Source of the DNA: Terrabacter aerolatus
Lineage (GTDB): Bacteria > Actinomycetota > Actinomycetes > Actinomycetales > Dermatophilaceae
Length of the DNA: 64,000 bases
Direction of reading: 5' to 3'
Assembly (NCBI RefSeq): GCF_007991735.1
Contig: NZ_BJYX01000017.1
Span: 1 to 64,000 of the forward strand
This document shows positions 53,410-63,659 of the stretch, one piece after another; the first letter of the stretch is position 1; each line of letters begins with the position of its first letter. The notes under the pieces are model-generated. The model was not told the origin of the DNA. It made no database searches and saw only the letters and a program-made list of their open reading frames with translations. The translations under genes and the position numbers were made by a program.

Positions 53410-54092
53410 GACCCGGACCCCGTGGGCGTCGTGCCGCGGCCCAGCAGCGGACGACGGAGGTCACCCGCACTGGCGACGCGCGAGCCGGCATACCGTCCCT
53501 TGAGCTTCTGGGTCGACAGGCGCTCGGCCGCGATCTGCTCCTGGAGACGGATGATGCCGTGCAGCAGGGCCTCGGGGCGGGGCGGGCAGCCGGGGACGTA
53601 GACGTCGACGGGGACGATCTGGTCGACACCCTTGGTGACGGAGTAGGAGTCCCAGTAGGGACCGCCGGAGTTGGAGCAGGCGCCGAAGGAGATGACGTAC
53701 TTCGGCTCGGGCATCTGGTCGTAGAGGCGGCGGATCGCGGGCGCCATCTTGTCGGTGACGGTGCCCGAGACGACCATGAGGTCGGCCTGCCGCGGACCCG
53801 GCGCGAAGGGGATGACGCCGAGACGGATGAAGTCGTGCCGCCCCATCGACGCCGCGATGAACTCGATGGCGCAGCAGGCGAGCCCGAAGTTGAAGACCCA
53901 CAACGAGTAGCGGCGGCCCCAGTTGAGCACGACCTTGATCGGCTTCGGCGCGTGCGCCCCGAGGACGCCCATCGACGCCGGGCCCACGGTCGGCATCGGC
54001 AGGCTGACGGGCTGGCTGACGGGCTGACTGGTGGACTGACTGGTGGACTGGCTGACGGGCTGGCCGGCGGCTCGGCTGGGCGGCTGCTCCAT
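53406..54092 (-). CDS. nuoB: NADH-quinone oxidoreductase subunit B homologue
   Basis: A 228-residue subunit that carries cluster N2, the electron donor to quinone. All four ligands are present: Cys73-Cys74 (GLACCAIEF), Cys139 ([10 protein letters not shown]) and Cys169 ([10 protein letters not shown]). The N-terminal ~40 residues are an extension with SQST/SQPV repeats from a 12-bp tandem array at 54004-54063. ATG 54092 overlaps the nuoA stop by one base. Confidence 0.95.
   Translation of the reverse strand: MEQPPSRAAGQPVSQSTSQSTSQPVSQPVSLPMPTVGPASMGVLGAHAPKPIKVVLNWGRRYSLWVFNFGLACCAIEFIAASMGRHDFIRLGVIPFAPGPRQADLMVVSGTVTDKMAPAIRRLYDQMPEPKYVISFGACSNSGGPYWDSYSVTKGVDQIVPVDVYVPGCPPRPEALLHGIIRLQEQIAAERLSTQKLKGRYAGSRVASAGDLRRPLLGRGTTPTGSGS
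54004..54063. repeat. 12-bp tandem repeat at the nuoB 5' end
   Basis: Five units in two alternating versions, CTGACGGGCTGG-type and CTGGTGGACTGA-type. They encode the Ser/Gln/Pro/Val/Thr-rich N-terminus of NuoB. Confidence 0.8.
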
Positions 54093-54451
54093 CACACCCA
54101 CCTCAGCAGGCCACGGCGCCCCGCGTGCGCCAGCCCCAGGACGATGACCCCGATGAAGACGCCCATCTCGACGAGGCTCGCGCCGCCCAGACCGGCGTCG
54201 CGGATGACCGTCGCCCAGGGGAAGAGGTAGATCGCGTCGACGGCGAAGACGACGTAGAGGAAGGAGAAGACGAAGTAGCGGACCTTGGTCTGGGCCCAGC
54301 CCTCCCCGACGGGGTCGACGCCGGACTCATAGGTCGCCAGCTTGGCCGCGTGGGGGGCCCGGGGCGCGAGGAGCCGTCGCGCGACCATCGCCGCCGTGAC
54401 GAGCAGGACGCCCGCCCCCAGCACCGCTGCGACGGCCACGTACCCGGACAT
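54092..54451 (-). CDS. nuoA: NADH-quinone oxidoreductase subunit A homologue
   Basis: A 119-residue three-helix membrane subunit and first gene of the operon. It has the family signature [40 protein letters not shown]. The usual Cys of the TM1-TM2 loop (YECG in many homologues) is Ser here. ATG 54451 lies seven bases after a TAGGCT -10 element, so the nuo message is probably leaderless. Confidence 0.95.
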   Translation of the reverse strand: MSGYVAVAAVLGAGVLLVTAAMVARRLLAPRAPHAAKLATYESGVDPVGEGWAQTKVRYFVFSFLYVVFAVDAIYLFPWATVIRDAGLGGASLVEMGVFIGVIVLGLAHAGRRGLLRWV

Positions 54452-54458
54452 GACGGCC

Positions 54459-54464
54459 AGCCTA
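54459..54464 (-). promoter_or_regulatory. -10 element of the nuo operon
   Basis: Minus-strand TAGGCT lies seven bases before the nuoA ATG, with no ribosome binding site between. It is about 50 bp from the divergent -10 at 54512. Confidence 0.5.
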
Positions 54465-54511
54465 TCCATGCCGGTAGACGAGTGGCACGGTGCGGTCGGC
54501 CCCATCCGGGC

Positions 54512-54517
54512 TACCCT
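54512..54517 (+). promoter_or_regulatory. -10 element, leaderless gene at 54524
   Basis: TACCCT lies six bases before ATG 54524, the same arrangement as at 36701. Confidence 0.5.
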
Positions 54518-54523
54518 GCGGCC

Positions 54524-56065
54524 ATGGTTCACAGGGGAGCGAAGGACCAGGACGACGTCGTGCCCGACGCGGCTCGCGACCGGGTCGTGGACGGTGCGGA
54601 CATCTCGGGCGAGGACGCGCTCGGCTGGGACGAGCAGGTCGGGCAGCTCGGGCAGGTCGGGCCGTCGCGTCCGGCGCGGGGGCCGGTGCTGCGGCGGTGG
54701 CTGCGCGCGCTGCCCGCCTGGGTCCTCGGGGTCGCGCTCGTCACGGCGGCGACGGCCTGGCCCTGGCTGCTCCTCATGGGCTGGCTGCAGCGCGGCGGCC
54801 CCTACTTCTGGTGGTTCGTCCTCGGGTGCCTCGCCGTGGTCGCGCTGACCTGGCTGCGCTTCCTCGACGAGCGCGCCCTCCGGGCCGTGCCCGGGATCCG
54901 CGGTCCCTCGGTCGAGCGCGAGCGCCAGCTCACCTCGGCCCTCGCGGCCGCGGGAGCCCCGCCCGCGACGGTGTGGATCGGTCGGGTGGGCAGCGACCGG
55001 ACCCGGTGCCTCGCCACGCCGACCCGGTGCCACGTCGTCGTGCCGCTCGAGCCGTCCGTCGACGACGCGACCCTCGCCGCCGACGCCGCCCGGCGCCTGC
55101 GCACCTCCGGCCCGTGGTTGCGCCCGTTGAGCCTCGTGGCGGGCGCCGCGTGGCTCGGCCCGTTCACGCTGGGCGCGCAGCTGGTGATGCGTCGCCTGGG
55201 CATCGGCTCGGGCGAGGCGCCTCGGGGCGACGGAGACGGCGGGGACGGCGGCGCGACCAACAGGTCAGAGCAGCTCGAGCCCGCCGACGCCGTCGACCCG
55301 ATCACGACCGCGGTCGCCTTCCTGTCGGCAGGGCTCACCGGCTTCGCCACGGCCGGTGCGGCCGCAGCGGTCCTCGGCGAGGGTGACCGGCTCTCGCTCA
55401 ACAGCCGCAACCCGTGGGTCACGGTGTTCTCCGTTCTCTTCTTCGCCGCCCTCACGTGGATGATCGTCGCGGTCTGGCCCAGGACGTGGTTCCCGATCAG
55501 CGTCGACGGCGCCCGCTCGCGCGGCACGGCGCCACTGTGGCGCGGGACCAACGACCCGCGAGAGGCTCGACGCAACCGGGCGGTCATCGCCGGCCGCCGC
55601 AGCCTCGTCCAGGTCTTCGGGACGTTCGGGTCGTGGCTCGTCGCCACGATGTGGGTGACGTGGGCACCCATCGGCCTGGCCGAGCGCTTCGGCTGGATCG
55701 AGCCGGCCACGACGGCCTACCAGCTCGTCTACCTCGTCCTCGTCGCCCCGGCGCTGGCCCTGGGCGTCTACGCCTTCCGCTCGGCCTGGGACCTCCAGCG
55801 GGGCAACCCCTTCTTCGTCGTGCTCTGGTCCGTCGTCTACGTGGCGACGACCGGCCTGACACCGCTGCTGGTCTGGTGCCTCGCGGCGGCGGGTGCCGTC
55901 GACGAGACCTCGGGGGCGGCCCTGCTCGTGGCCCACGTCGTCGTGGCGGCCGGCCCCGTCGCGACGCTCGGGGCTCTCGGCCGACACCTGATGCGACGCC
56001 GCGGGATCCAGGTCGACGCCCGGCCATCCCACCGGCCATCGCACCGGCCATCCCCCGCCCGCTGA
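54524..56065 (+). CDS. large membrane protein, unknown function
   Basis: A 513-residue protein that I do not recognise. After an acidic N-terminus, helices appear at about 60-80 and 88-105. A soluble segment (VERERQLTSALAAAGAPPATVWIGRVGSDRTRCLATPT) is followed by five or six further helices. It ends in HRPSHRPSPAR, encoded by three 12-bp repeats at 56021-56056. ATG 54524 looks leaderless. It sits between the nuo and kor genes, divergent from the former, but nothing in the sequence ties it to either. Confidence 0.7.
   Translation: MVHRGAKDQDDVVPDAARDRVVDGADISGEDALGWDEQVGQLGQVGPSRPARGPVLRRWLRALPAWVLGVALVTAATAWPWLLLMGWLQRGGPYFWWFVLGCLAVVALTWLRFLDERALRAVPGIRGPSVERERQLTSALAAAGAPPATVWIGRVGSDRTRCLATPTRCHVVVPLEPSVDDATLAADAARRLRTSGPWLRPLSLVAGAAWLGPFTLGAQLVMRRLGIGSGEAPRGDGDGGDGGATNRSEQLEPADAVDPITTAVAFLSAGLTGFATAGAAAAVLGEGDRLSLNSRNPWVTVFSVLFFAALTWMIVAVWPRTWFPISVDGARSRGTAPLWRGTNDPREARRNRAVIAGRRSLVQVFGTFGSWLVATMWVTWAPIGLAERFGWIEPATTAYQLVYLVLVAPALALGVYAFRSAWDLQRGNPFFVVLWSVVYVATTGLTPLLVWCLAAAGAVDETSGAALLVAHVVVAAGPVATLGALGRHLMRRRGIQVDARPSHRPSHRPSPAR
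56021..56056. repeat. 12-bp tandem repeat at the 3' end of the membrane-protein gene
   Basis: Three units: CGGCCATCCCAC, CGGCCATCGCAC and CGGCCATCCCCC, encoding RPSHRPSHRPSP. Confidence 0.75.
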
Positions 56066-56214
56066 CGGCCCGCTGACGCACGGGGTCCCGGATCGTGTCG
56101 TCCACGTTGTGGCAGGTGCACGATCGGCGGTGGTGTGCGACATAGCATGGAAGTTGTCCGCCGCACAGTGCCCCGGGCCGTGAATCGCAGGGAAGTTCGA
56201 GGACGTCGCAGAGC

Positions 56215-58113
56215 ATGAGCGCCAAACTGGTCCAGAAGCTCGATCGCGTGGTCATCCGATTCGCCGGGGACTCCGGCGACGGCATGCAGCTCACCGGAGA
56301 CAGGTTCACGTCGCAGACGGCGCTGCTCGGCAACGACCTGTCGACACTGCCGAACTTCCCGGCCGAGATCCGCGCTCCCCAAGGCACGCTGCCCGGGGTC
56401 TCGAGCTTCCAGCTGCACTTCGCCGACCACAACGTGCTCACGCCGGGCGACGCGCCCGACGTCCTCGTCGCGATGAACCCCGCAGCGCTCAAGGCCAACC
56501 TGCGCGACCTGCCGCGCGGAGCGGCGATCATCGTCAACACCGACGAGTTCACCAAGCGCAACCTCTCCAAGGTCGGCTACGCCGAGAGCCCGCTCGACGA
56601 CGGCTCGCTCGACAGCTACGACGTGCACCCGGTGGCCCTGACGTCCATCGCCGTCGAGGCGCTGGCGTCGTTCACCGACCTGACCCGCAAGGAGAAGGAG
56701 CGCGCGAAGAACATGTTCGCGCTCGGCCTGCTCTCGTGGCTCTACACCCGCCCGATGGACGGCACCGAGGCGTTCCTCAAGGCGAAGTTCGCCGACAAGC
56801 CCGAGATCCTCGAGGCCAACCTCGCTGCCCTGCGCGCCGGCTTCAACTACGGCGAGACCACCGAGGACTTCGCCGTCGCCTACGAGGTCGCCCCGGCCAC
56901 GATGCCGGCCGGCACCTACCGCAACGTCACGGGCAACGTCGCGCTGTCGCTCGGCCTCGTCGCCGCGGCCCACCGGGCTCACCTGCCCCTCTTCCTCGGC
57001 AGCTACCCGATCACCCCGGCCTCCGACATCCTGCACACGCTGGCCGGCCTCAAGCGCTACGGCGTCGCGACGATGCAGGCCGAGGACGAGATCGCCGGTG
57101 TCGGCGCCGCCCTCGGCGCGAGCTTCGGCGGCGCGCTCGGCGTCACGACGACGTCGGGTCCCGGCCTCGCCCTCAAGGCGGAGACGATCGGCCTCGCCGT
57201 GTCGCTCGAGCTTCCGCTCATCGTCTGCGACATCCAGCGCGGCGGCCCGTCGACCGGACTGCCGACGAAGACCGAGCAGGCCGACCTGCTCCAGGCGCTC
57301 TTCGGACGCAACGGCGAGTCGCCGGTGGCGGTCGTGGCGCCCGCGACCCCGGCCGACTGCTTCGACATCGCCGTCGAGGCGGTGCGCATCGCGACGACCT
57401 ACCGCACGCCCGTCATCGTCCTCTCGGACGGCTACCTCGCCAACGGCTCCGAGCCCTGGCGGCTGCCGGTCACGAGCGAGCTGCCCGACATCGCCGTGGA
57501 GTTCGCGACCGAGCCCAACGCGGTCGACGACTCGGGCCGGCCGACCTTCCACCCCTACCTGCGCGACCCGGAGACGCTCGCGCGGCCGTGGGCCATCCCC
57601 GGCACCCCGGGTCTCGAGCACCGCGTCGGGGGCATCGAGAAGGCCGACGTCACGGGCAACATCTCCTACGACCCCGACAACCACGACCACATGACGCGGC
57701 TGCGCCAGGCCAAGATCGACGGGATCGCCGACACCATCGGCGTTCTCGAGGTCGACGACCCGTCCGGTGACGCCGACGTGCTCGTCCTCGGCTGGGGCTC
57801 GACCTTCGGCCCCATCGCCGCCGGGGTGCGCCTCGCCCGGTCGACCGGAGCCCGGGTCGCCCAGGCGCACCTGCGCCACCTCAACCCGTTCCCCGCCAAC
57901 ACCGGCGAGGTCCTGCGCTCGTACCAGCGCGTCATCGTGCCCGAGATGAACCTCGGCCAGCTCGCGATGCTGCTGCGGGCGAAGTACCTCGTCGACATCG
58001 AGTCGCACACCTCGGTGCGCGGCCGGCCGTTCCAGGCGGGCGAGCTCGCCGACGTCATCGCCACCGCCGTGGCGTCCGTCTCGGACGTGCCCCTGAAGGA
58101 GGCCGCCAAGTGA
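56215..58113 (+). CDS. korA: 2-oxoglutarate:ferredoxin oxidoreductase, alpha subunit
   Basis: A 632-residue subunit of a 2-oxoacid:ferredoxin oxidoreductase. It oxidatively decarboxylates a 2-oxoacid, most likely 2-oxoglutarate, to acyl-CoA while reducing ferredoxin. The N-terminal gamma domain (VIRFAGDSGDGMQLTGD) is fused to the alpha domain (GSYPITPASDILHTLAGL, AEDEIAGVGAALGASFGGALGVTTTSGPG and GPSTGLPTKTEQADL), as in mycobacterial KorA. It lacks the ferredoxin-like delta domain. Its TGA overlaps the korB start (GTGA). Reduced ferredoxin could feed the adjacent NADH-module-less complex I. Confidence 0.95.
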   Translation: MSAKLVQKLDRVVIRFAGDSGDGMQLTGDRFTSQTALLGNDLSTLPNFPAEIRAPQGTLPGVSSFQLHFADHNVLTPGDAPDVLVAMNPAALKANLRDLPRGAAIIVNTDEFTKRNLSKVGYAESPLDDGSLDSYDVHPVALTSIAVEALASFTDLTRKEKERAKNMFALGLLSWLYTRPMDGTEAFLKAKFADKPEILEANLAALRAGFNYGETTEDFAVAYEVAPATMPAGTYRNVTGNVALSLGLVAAAHRAHLPLFLGSYPITPASDILHTLAGLKRYGVATMQAEDEIAGVGAALGASFGGALGVTTTSGPGLALKAETIGLAVSLELPLIVCDIQRGGPSTGLPTKTEQADLLQALFGRNGESPVAVVAPATPADCFDIAVEAVRIATTYRTPVIVLSDGYLANGSEPWRLPVTSELPDIAVEFATEPNAVDDSGRPTFHPYLRDPETLARPWAIPGTPGLEHRVGGIEKADVTGNISYDPDNHDHMTRLRQAKIDGIADTIGVLEVDDPSGDADVLVLGWGSTFGPIAAGVRLARSTGARVAQAHLRHLNPFPANTGEVLRSYQRVIVPEMNLGQLAMLLRAKYLVDIESHTSVRGRPFQAGELADVIATAVASVSDVPLKEAAK

Positions 58114-59189
58114 CCATCGACCTGGGTATGCCGTCCGGCGGGCCCGGTGCCCCCGGCACCGCGGGTGTCCCCCGCCTCGCGGACGGCACCGCGCTGACGA
58201 AGAAGGACTTCACCTCCGACCAGGAGGTGCGCTGGTGCCCCGGGTGCGGTGACTACGCGATCCTCGCGGCCGTGCAGGGCTTCCTGCCCGAGCTCGGCCT
58301 CAAGCGCGAGAACATCGTCTTCGTCTCGGGCATCGGGTGCAGCTCGCGCTTCCCGTACTACCTCGACACGTACGGCATGCACTCGATCCACGGTCGCGCG
58401 CCGGCCATCGCGACGGGCCTGGCCGCGACCCGCGAGGACCTCTCGGTCTGGGTCGTCACGGGCGACGGCGACGCGCTCTCGATCGGCGGCAACCACCTCA
58501 TCCACGCCCTGCGCCGCAACGTCAACCTCAAGATCCTGCTCTTCAACAACGAGATCTACGGCCTGACCAAGGGGCAGTACTCCCCCACCTCCCACGTCGG
58601 CCAGGTGACGAAGTCGACCCCGCTCGGCTCGCTCGACACGCCCTTCAACCCGGTGTCGTTGGCGCTCGGCGCCGAGGCGAGCTTCGTGGCCCGCACGATG
58701 GACTCCGACCGCCAACACCTGACCTCGGTGCTGCGGGCCGCGGCCGAGCACCGCGGGTCGGCGCTCGTGGAGATCTACCAGAACTGCCCGATCTTCAACG
58801 ACGGCGTCTTCGACGTGCTCAAGGACCGCACCGAGGCTGCCGCCCGCATCCTGCACCTCACCGACGGCGAGGAGGTCGGCACCGCCGAGACCGTCGTCGT
58901 CCGTGACGACCGGGGCTCGCTCGCGGTCGTGCCGCGCGCCGAGGCCGACCCGACCCGCATCGTGCGCCACGACGTCGCGGCAGCCGACCCGTCGGCGGCG
59001 TTCGCGCTCTCGCGCCTCGACAGCCCCGACCTCGGGCACGTGCCGATGGGGATCTTCCGCAACGTCCAGCGCCCGACCTACGACGACTCCCTGCGCGACC
59101 AGGTCGCCTCCGCCCGCACCGGCGAGGTCACCGACGCCGACATCGACGCCCTGCTCGCCGGCCGGGACACCTGGACCGTGGGGGCGTGA
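58110..59189 (+). CDS. korB: 2-oxoglutarate:ferredoxin oxidoreductase, beta subunit
   Basis: A 359-residue TPP-binding subunit. The 4Fe-4S ligands are in RWCPGCGDY, SGIGCSSRFP and the later YQNCPIFND. The TPP/Mg motif is VTGDGDALSIGGNHLIHALRRNVNLKILLFNNEIYG. It works with KorA to pass electrons to ferredoxin. GTG 58110 overlaps the korA stop by four bases. Its stop in turn overlaps the rarD start. A GTATGCC motif lies at its 5' end (58126). Confidence 0.96.
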   Translation: MTIDLGMPSGGPGAPGTAGVPRLADGTALTKKDFTSDQEVRWCPGCGDYAILAAVQGFLPELGLKRENIVFVSGIGCSSRFPYYLDTYGMHSIHGRAPAIATGLAATREDLSVWVVTGDGDALSIGGNHLIHALRRNVNLKILLFNNEIYGLTKGQYSPTSHVGQVTKSTPLGSLDTPFNPVSLALGAEASFVARTMDSDRQHLTSVLRAAAEHRGSALVEIYQNCPIFNDGVFDVLKDRTEAAARILHLTDGEEVGTAETVVVRDDRGSLAVVPRAEADPTRIVRHDVAAADPSAAFALSRLDSPDLGHVPMGIFRNVQRPTYDDSLRDQVASARTGEVTDADIDALLAGRDTWTVGA

Positions 59190-60190
59190 CCACCCGCGAC
59201 ACCGCTCCGTCCGTCGCACCGAGCGGGTCCGGCACCCCGGGCCCGGCGTCGCCGGCACCCCACGGTGAGGTCGGCCGCGGCACCCTGCTCGGCTTCGTGG
59301 CCTACGGCCTCTGGGGGCTCTTCCCGCTCTACTTCGACGCGCTCAAGCCCGCCGGGCCGTGGGAGATCCTCGCCCACCGCATCCTGTGGACGCTGCTCTT
59401 CTGCGTCGTCGTCCTGCTCGTCGTGCGCGACCTCGGCTGGGTCCGCCCCCTGCTGCGGAGGCCGAAGCTCCTCGCCGGCACCGCGGTCGCGGCGGTCCTC
59501 ATCGCCGTCAACTGGGTCGTCTACGTCGCGGCCGTCACGTCGGGCAACACCTCCGAGGCGGCGCTCGGCTACTTCCTCAACCCGCTCGTCACGGTGGCGC
59601 TCGGCGTCGTCGTCCTCGGTGAGCGGCTGCGCCTCCTGCAGTGGGTCGCCGTCGGCATCGGTGTGGCGGCCGGCGTCTACCTCGGCGTGTCCGGAGGTCG
59701 CGTGCCGTGGGTGGCGCTGACGCTCGCCGTGTCGTTCGCGCTCTACGGCCTGACGAAGAAGAAGGTCGGCGTCAGCCTCGACGCGATCCACGGGCTCACC
59801 GTCGAGACGGTCGTGCTCGCGCCGGTCGCCGTGGTCCTGCTCCTCGTCGTCGGCGCCCAGGGCGGTCTCGAGTTCGGTCGCCACGGCGCCGTGCACACCT
59901 CGCTGCTCGTGCTGTCGGGCGTCGTCACCGCCGTGCCGCTGCTGTGCTTCGCGGCCGCCGCCCGGCGCATCCCCCTCGTCTCCATCGGCCTGATCCAGTT
60001 CATCACCCCGGTCATGCAGCTGTTGTGCGCCGTGCTGCTCCTGCACGAGCACATGCCGCGCGAGCGCTGGATCGGGTTCGGCATCGTCTGGGTCGCGCTC
60101 CTCGTGCTGAGCGTCGACTCGCTCGTCAGCCTGCGTGGGACGCGCGCGGCCCGGCGCGAGCCGCTCCCGGTCGACGACTGCCCCCGCTGA
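59186..60190 (+). CDS. rarD: RarD-family EamA transporter
   Basis: A 334-residue membrane protein with about ten helices in two EamA repeats. RarD features: GTLLGFVAYGLWGLFPLYFDALKP at the first helix, NWVVYVAAVTSGNTSEAALGYFLNPLVTVALGVVVLGERL, and FITPVMQLLCAVLLLHEHMPRERWIGFGIVW. RarD was named for a chloramphenicol-sensitivity phenotype, but its substrate is uncertain. GTG 59186 overlaps the korB stop, so it is the third gene of the kor operon. No functional link is evident. The first 30 residues are Pro/Ser-rich. Confidence 0.9.
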   Translation: MTTRDTAPSVAPSGSGTPGPASPAPHGEVGRGTLLGFVAYGLWGLFPLYFDALKPAGPWEILAHRILWTLLFCVVVLLVVRDLGWVRPLLRRPKLLAGTAVAAVLIAVNWVVYVAAVTSGNTSEAALGYFLNPLVTVALGVVVLGERLRLLQWVAVGIGVAAGVYLGVSGGRVPWVALTLAVSFALYGLTKKKVGVSLDAIHGLTVETVVLAPVAVVLLLVVGAQGGLEFGRHGAVHTSLLVLSGVVTAVPLLCFAAAARRIPLVSIGLIQFITPVMQLLCAVLLLHEHMPRERWIGFGIVWVALLVLSVDSLVSLRGTRAARREPLPVDDCPR

Positions 60191-60243
60191 GCGCGCACCG
60201 GCGCAGGGCCCGCTCGGACCGGCGGCGGTGACAGACTGCCGAG

Positions 60244-61797
60244 GTGAGTGACATCGCCCTCGGCTCCCGCACCGGTCGGTTCGTCATCGCGGCCGCGGTG
60301 CTGGGCTCCGGCATGGCGTTGCTCGACGGGACCGTCGTCAACGTCGCGCTCGTGCGCATCGGCAAGGACCTCGGTGCGAGCCTGGCCGACCTGCAGTGGA
60401 TCACCAACGGCTACCTGCTCGCGCTCGCCTCGCTCATCCTGCTCGGAGGCTCGCTCGGTGACCGCTTCGGCCGGCGCCGCGTCTTCGTCATCGGGGTCGC
60501 GTGGTTCACCCTCGCCTCCGCCGCGTGCGGCCTCGCCCAGTCGCCCGGCCAGCTCGCCGTCGCGCGTGTGCTCCAGGGCGTGGGCGGAGCGCTCCTGACG
60601 CCCGGCAGCCTGTCGATGATCCAGGCGTCCTTCCGACCCGACGACCGCGGCAAGGCCATCGGCACCTGGTCGGGGCTCGGCGGGATCGCCTCTGCGCTGG
60701 GGCCGTTCGCCGGCGGGTGGCTCGTGCAGTACGCCAGCTGGCGGTGGGCCTTCCTCGTCAACGTGCCGCTCGGGGTGGCGACGATCTGGATCGCCCAGCT
60801 GCACGTGCCCGAGACACGCGACGAGGAGGCGGACCACCGCTTCGACGTCGCCGGGGCGGCGCTGGCGACGCTCGCCCTCGGCATCACGACGTTCGCGCTC
60901 ATCCAGCACGAGGCGCTCGGGCTCGGGCCGGCCCTCGCCGTCGGCGCCCTCGGGCTCGCTGTCGGGGCGGCCTTCGTCGTCGTGGAGCGGCGGACCTCCC
61001 ACCCCATGGTGCAGCCGGCGCTCTTCGCCTCCCGCCAGTTCAGCGCCGCGAACGCCATGACGCTGCTCGTGTATGCCGCCCTGGGCGCGGTCTTCTTCTT
61101 CCTCACCCTCCAGGTGCAGACGGTGCTCGGCTACGGTCCCCTCGTGGCGGGGATGGCCTCCCTGCCGGTCACGGTGCTGATGCTGCTGCTCGCCGCCCGT
61201 GGGGGTGAGCTCGCCTCGCGCATCGGGCCGCGGCTGCCCATGACCGTCGGCCCCGTCGTGTGCGGCATCGGCACCCTGCTGCTCTCGGGGGTGGGCGTGG
61301 GGTCGACCTACTGGACCGGCATCCTGCCCGGCATCTCCGTCTTCGGCCTCGGGCTCACCCTGCTCGTCGCCCCGCTCACCGCCACCGTCCTCGCCGCCGC
61401 GCCGGACCGCTACGCCGGGGTCGCCAGCGGGGTCAACAACGCCGTGGCCCGCGCCGGCAGCCTGCTCGCGGTCGCTGCGCTCCCCGCCGTCGTGGGTCTC
61501 CACGGCGCGGACTACACGGTGCCCGAGGCGTTCTCGTCGGCCTACCGCGCGGCGATGCTCATCTGCGCCGCCCTGCTCGTCGCCGGCGGCGCCGTGTCGT
61601 GGCTGCTCATCCGCAACCCGGACCGCACGGTGCAGGCCGCACCCGAGCGCGAGCACGCCGTCCTCGGGCACGCCGGCACACGGCATACGCGATCGGCCCC
61701 GGCGGGGTGGTCGTGCGCGGGCACCGAGGGGTGCCCGGGCACGAGCCACGCCCACGAGGACCGCCCGGTCGTCGGCGACGTCGAGGCGGGGCGCTGA
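60244..61797 (+). CDS. DHA2-family (EmrB/QacA-like) MFS drug transporter
   Basis: A 517-residue transporter with 14 predicted helices. Motif D1 is [21 protein letters not shown], motif [18 protein letters not shown] and motif C-like [31 protein letters not shown], all typical of proton-driven DHA2 drug exporters. The last 50 residues are a hydrophilic His/Cys-containing tail. GTG 60244 is the start; no strong ribosome binding site. No regulator gene is adjacent. It ends three bases from the convergent BNR-repeat gene. Confidence 0.92.
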   Translation: MSDIALGSRTGRFVIAAAVLGSGMALLDGTVVNVALVRIGKDLGASLADLQWITNGYLLALASLILLGGSLGDRFGRRRVFVIGVAWFTLASAACGLAQSPGQLAVARVLQGVGGALLTPGSLSMIQASFRPDDRGKAIGTWSGLGGIASALGPFAGGWLVQYASWRWAFLVNVPLGVATIWIAQLHVPETRDEEADHRFDVAGAALATLALGITTFALIQHEALGLGPALAVGALGLAVGAAFVVVERRTSHPMVQPALFASRQFSAANAMTLLVYAALGAVFFFLTLQVQTVLGYGPLVAGMASLPVTVLMLLLAARGGELASRIGPRLPMTVGPVVCGIGTLLLSGVGVGSTYWTGILPGISVFGLGLTLLVAPLTATVLAAAPDRYAGVASGVNNAVARAGSLLAVAALPAVVGLHGADYTVPEAFSSAYRAAMLICAALLVAGGAVSWLLIRNPDRTVQAAPEREHAVLGHAGTRHTRSAPAGWSCAGTEGCPGTSHAHEDRPVVGDVEAGR

Positions 61798-61799
61798 GG

Positions 61800-63536
61800 T
61801 CAGGGCGTCGGGTCGGCCCAGCTGCCTCCACGGATGTCGCTGTTGCCGAACGTCGCCGGGCAGGACCCGAGGACGTCGGGCGGAGCGGTCGGAGTGCTCG
61901 TGTAGAGCGACGCGCGGTAGGCGTCGATCGCCGGGCAGTCCGCCGCGTTCGAGGCGTCGTTCCAGACGCCGACGACCTTGTCCCGGGTGGCACTCGCGTA
62001 GACGTAGTCCCCGAGGAACTCGGCCGTCAGACCGTTCTGGCTCGTCCCGCGCGGGTCACCGACCGCGCTCCGGTCGAGCGACGACCAGCCGGTCGGCACC
62101 CCGCCCACGACGTTCGCGTGCCAGATCTCGCCGACGAGCCCGCGGGGCGAGGTCGTGTCGTTCCGGTAGGGCGTCGTGAAGGCGTTGTCGACGACGTAGA
62201 GGTCGGTGCCGTCGGGCGAGAGAGCCGGTGCGGTGTAGACCGGGCGGTCACCCGCGCGGAGCGGGACCGCTGCCGGTGCGGTCCACGCAGACCCGCCGTC
62301 CGTCGAGCTCGTCCAGAGCAGCTGCTCGTGGTTAAGGCCGGCGGCACCGTCGGCCCAGGTCATGACGATCTGGTCGGTGGCGTCGGCGCCCGTCGGCGCT
62401 CCGTTGGCGATGTCGACGCTCGGGCCCGCGGCCAGGTCGACGCGCGCACCCGCGAAGCCGTCCATGGTCGGGCGGCCGAGCACGGGGTCGGTCACGCCGG
62501 GCGCCGTGACCGGCGCGACGAGCGACGGGCCCGTCCAGTGGGCGCCGCCGTCCGTCGACCGGTACAGCATCTGGAACTGCTGACCACCGCGCGTGCCGAT
62601 GCCGAAGACGTAGACGTTGCCGTGGCTGTCGGTGCGCACGGTGCAGCCGTCGGGCTGCGAGTTGATCCCGTTGTCGGTCGCCGGGCCGACCTGCTTGCTC
62701 GTCCACGTCGCTCCCCCGTCCGTCGACCGGGCGACGTTGAGCGGGGTCGGGAGTGCCTGGCCGCGGCTGTTGCTGCGGAAGGAGGCCCAGCAGACGTAGA
62801 CGTTGCCGAAGAACCGGCTCGACGCGGCGTTGTCGGCCCAGACCTGCTCCTTGTCCGAGAACGTCGTCGAGGACTGCTTCGAGACGAGGACCGGGCTCTT
62901 CCAGGCGGCGGCGTCACCCGCGGCCGCAGCGCGAGGGTTGTCGGTGCGCGAGACCGCGATCGCCTCGAAGCCCTTGAAGGTCGCGGACTCCTTGTCCGCG
63001 CCAACGTTCGAGGTGAGGTTGGCGTAGTACAGGCGCGAGCCGTTGCCCCACGAGAACGACCCGTCGGCACCCGGTCGCGGGCCGAAGGCGAGCGCCGGGT
63101 CACCGTCGGAGACGAGCCCCATCTCGGCGTAGCTGGGGAGCGTGCCGATCGGACCGGTGTGCGCGGTGCACGCTGCGGGACCGGTGCAGTCGCGGGCCGT
63201 CAGCCCGGTGTACGTCGGCTGCACCCACCCCCCACCGTCGAACGAGAAGTAGATGCCCGACACCCCGACCCCTGCGGTGAAGGGACAGGACGTCGGGTCA
63301 CCCGCCGCGCACGACTCCTCGTCGATCTCGTCGTTCGCGCCCGCCACGACGACACCGGGGTCGTGCGCGTCGATCGCGACCGTCGGCTCGTTCTGCTTGT
63401 TCTGCGAGAACGGCGTCGGCGGGCTGCCCACCGACACGAGGGTGTCGGCGGATGGCGCAGCGACCGCCACCGCGGCTCCGGCGAAGACGGTCGCGAGGGA
63501 TGCGAGGACGGCGGTGACGGTGCGGCGGTGGACCAT
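61800..63536 (-). CDS. secreted BNR/Asp-box (sialidase-fold) protein
   Basis: A 578-residue exported protein with a signal peptide ([22 protein letters not shown]). Asp-box motifs typical of six-bladed sialidase-like propellers recur: [16 protein letters not shown] and STDGGSAW, each after a strand. The catalytic Arg triad and Tyr of true sialidases cannot be identified, so enzyme activity is uncertain. Cysteines near the N-terminus ([13 protein letters not shown] and [13 protein letters not shown]) suggest disulfides. ATG 63536 has AGGAGAGG directly upstream. Confidence 0.85.
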   Translation of the reverse strand: MVHRRTVTAVLASLATVFAGAAVAVAAPSADTLVSVGSPPTPFSQNKQNEPTVAIDAHDPGVVVAGANDEIDEESCAAGDPTSCPFTAGVGVSGIYFSFDGGGWVQPTYTGLTARDCTGPAACTAHTGPIGTLPSYAEMGLVSDGDPALAFGPRPGADGSFSWGNGSRLYYANLTSNVGADKESATFKGFEAIAVSRTDNPRAAAAGDAAAWKSPVLVSKQSSTTFSDKEQVWADNAASSRFFGNVYVCWASFRSNSRGQALPTPLNVARSTDGGATWTSKQVGPATDNGINSQPDGCTVRTDSHGNVYVFGIGTRGGQQFQMLYRSTDGGAHWTGPSLVAPVTAPGVTDPVLGRPTMDGFAGARVDLAAGPSVDIANGAPTGADATDQIVMTWADGAAGLNHEQLLWTSSTDGGSAWTAPAAVPLRAGDRPVYTAPALSPDGTDLYVVDNAFTTPYRNDTTSPRGLVGEIWHANVVGGVPTGWSSLDRSAVGDPRGTSQNGLTAEFLGDYVYASATRDKVVGVWNDASNAADCPAIDAYRASLYTSTPTAPPDVLGSCPATFGNSDIRGGSWADPTP

Positions 63537-63659
63537 GACCTCTCCTTCAGTGCTCGACAAAGGATCGCGTCGGCGCCCGCACCCTCCAGCGTGCTCCCGG
63601 CAGACGGCATACGACAAGGGTTTCGGTGCAACGACCGGCCGAGTGGGGATGATGGGGGC

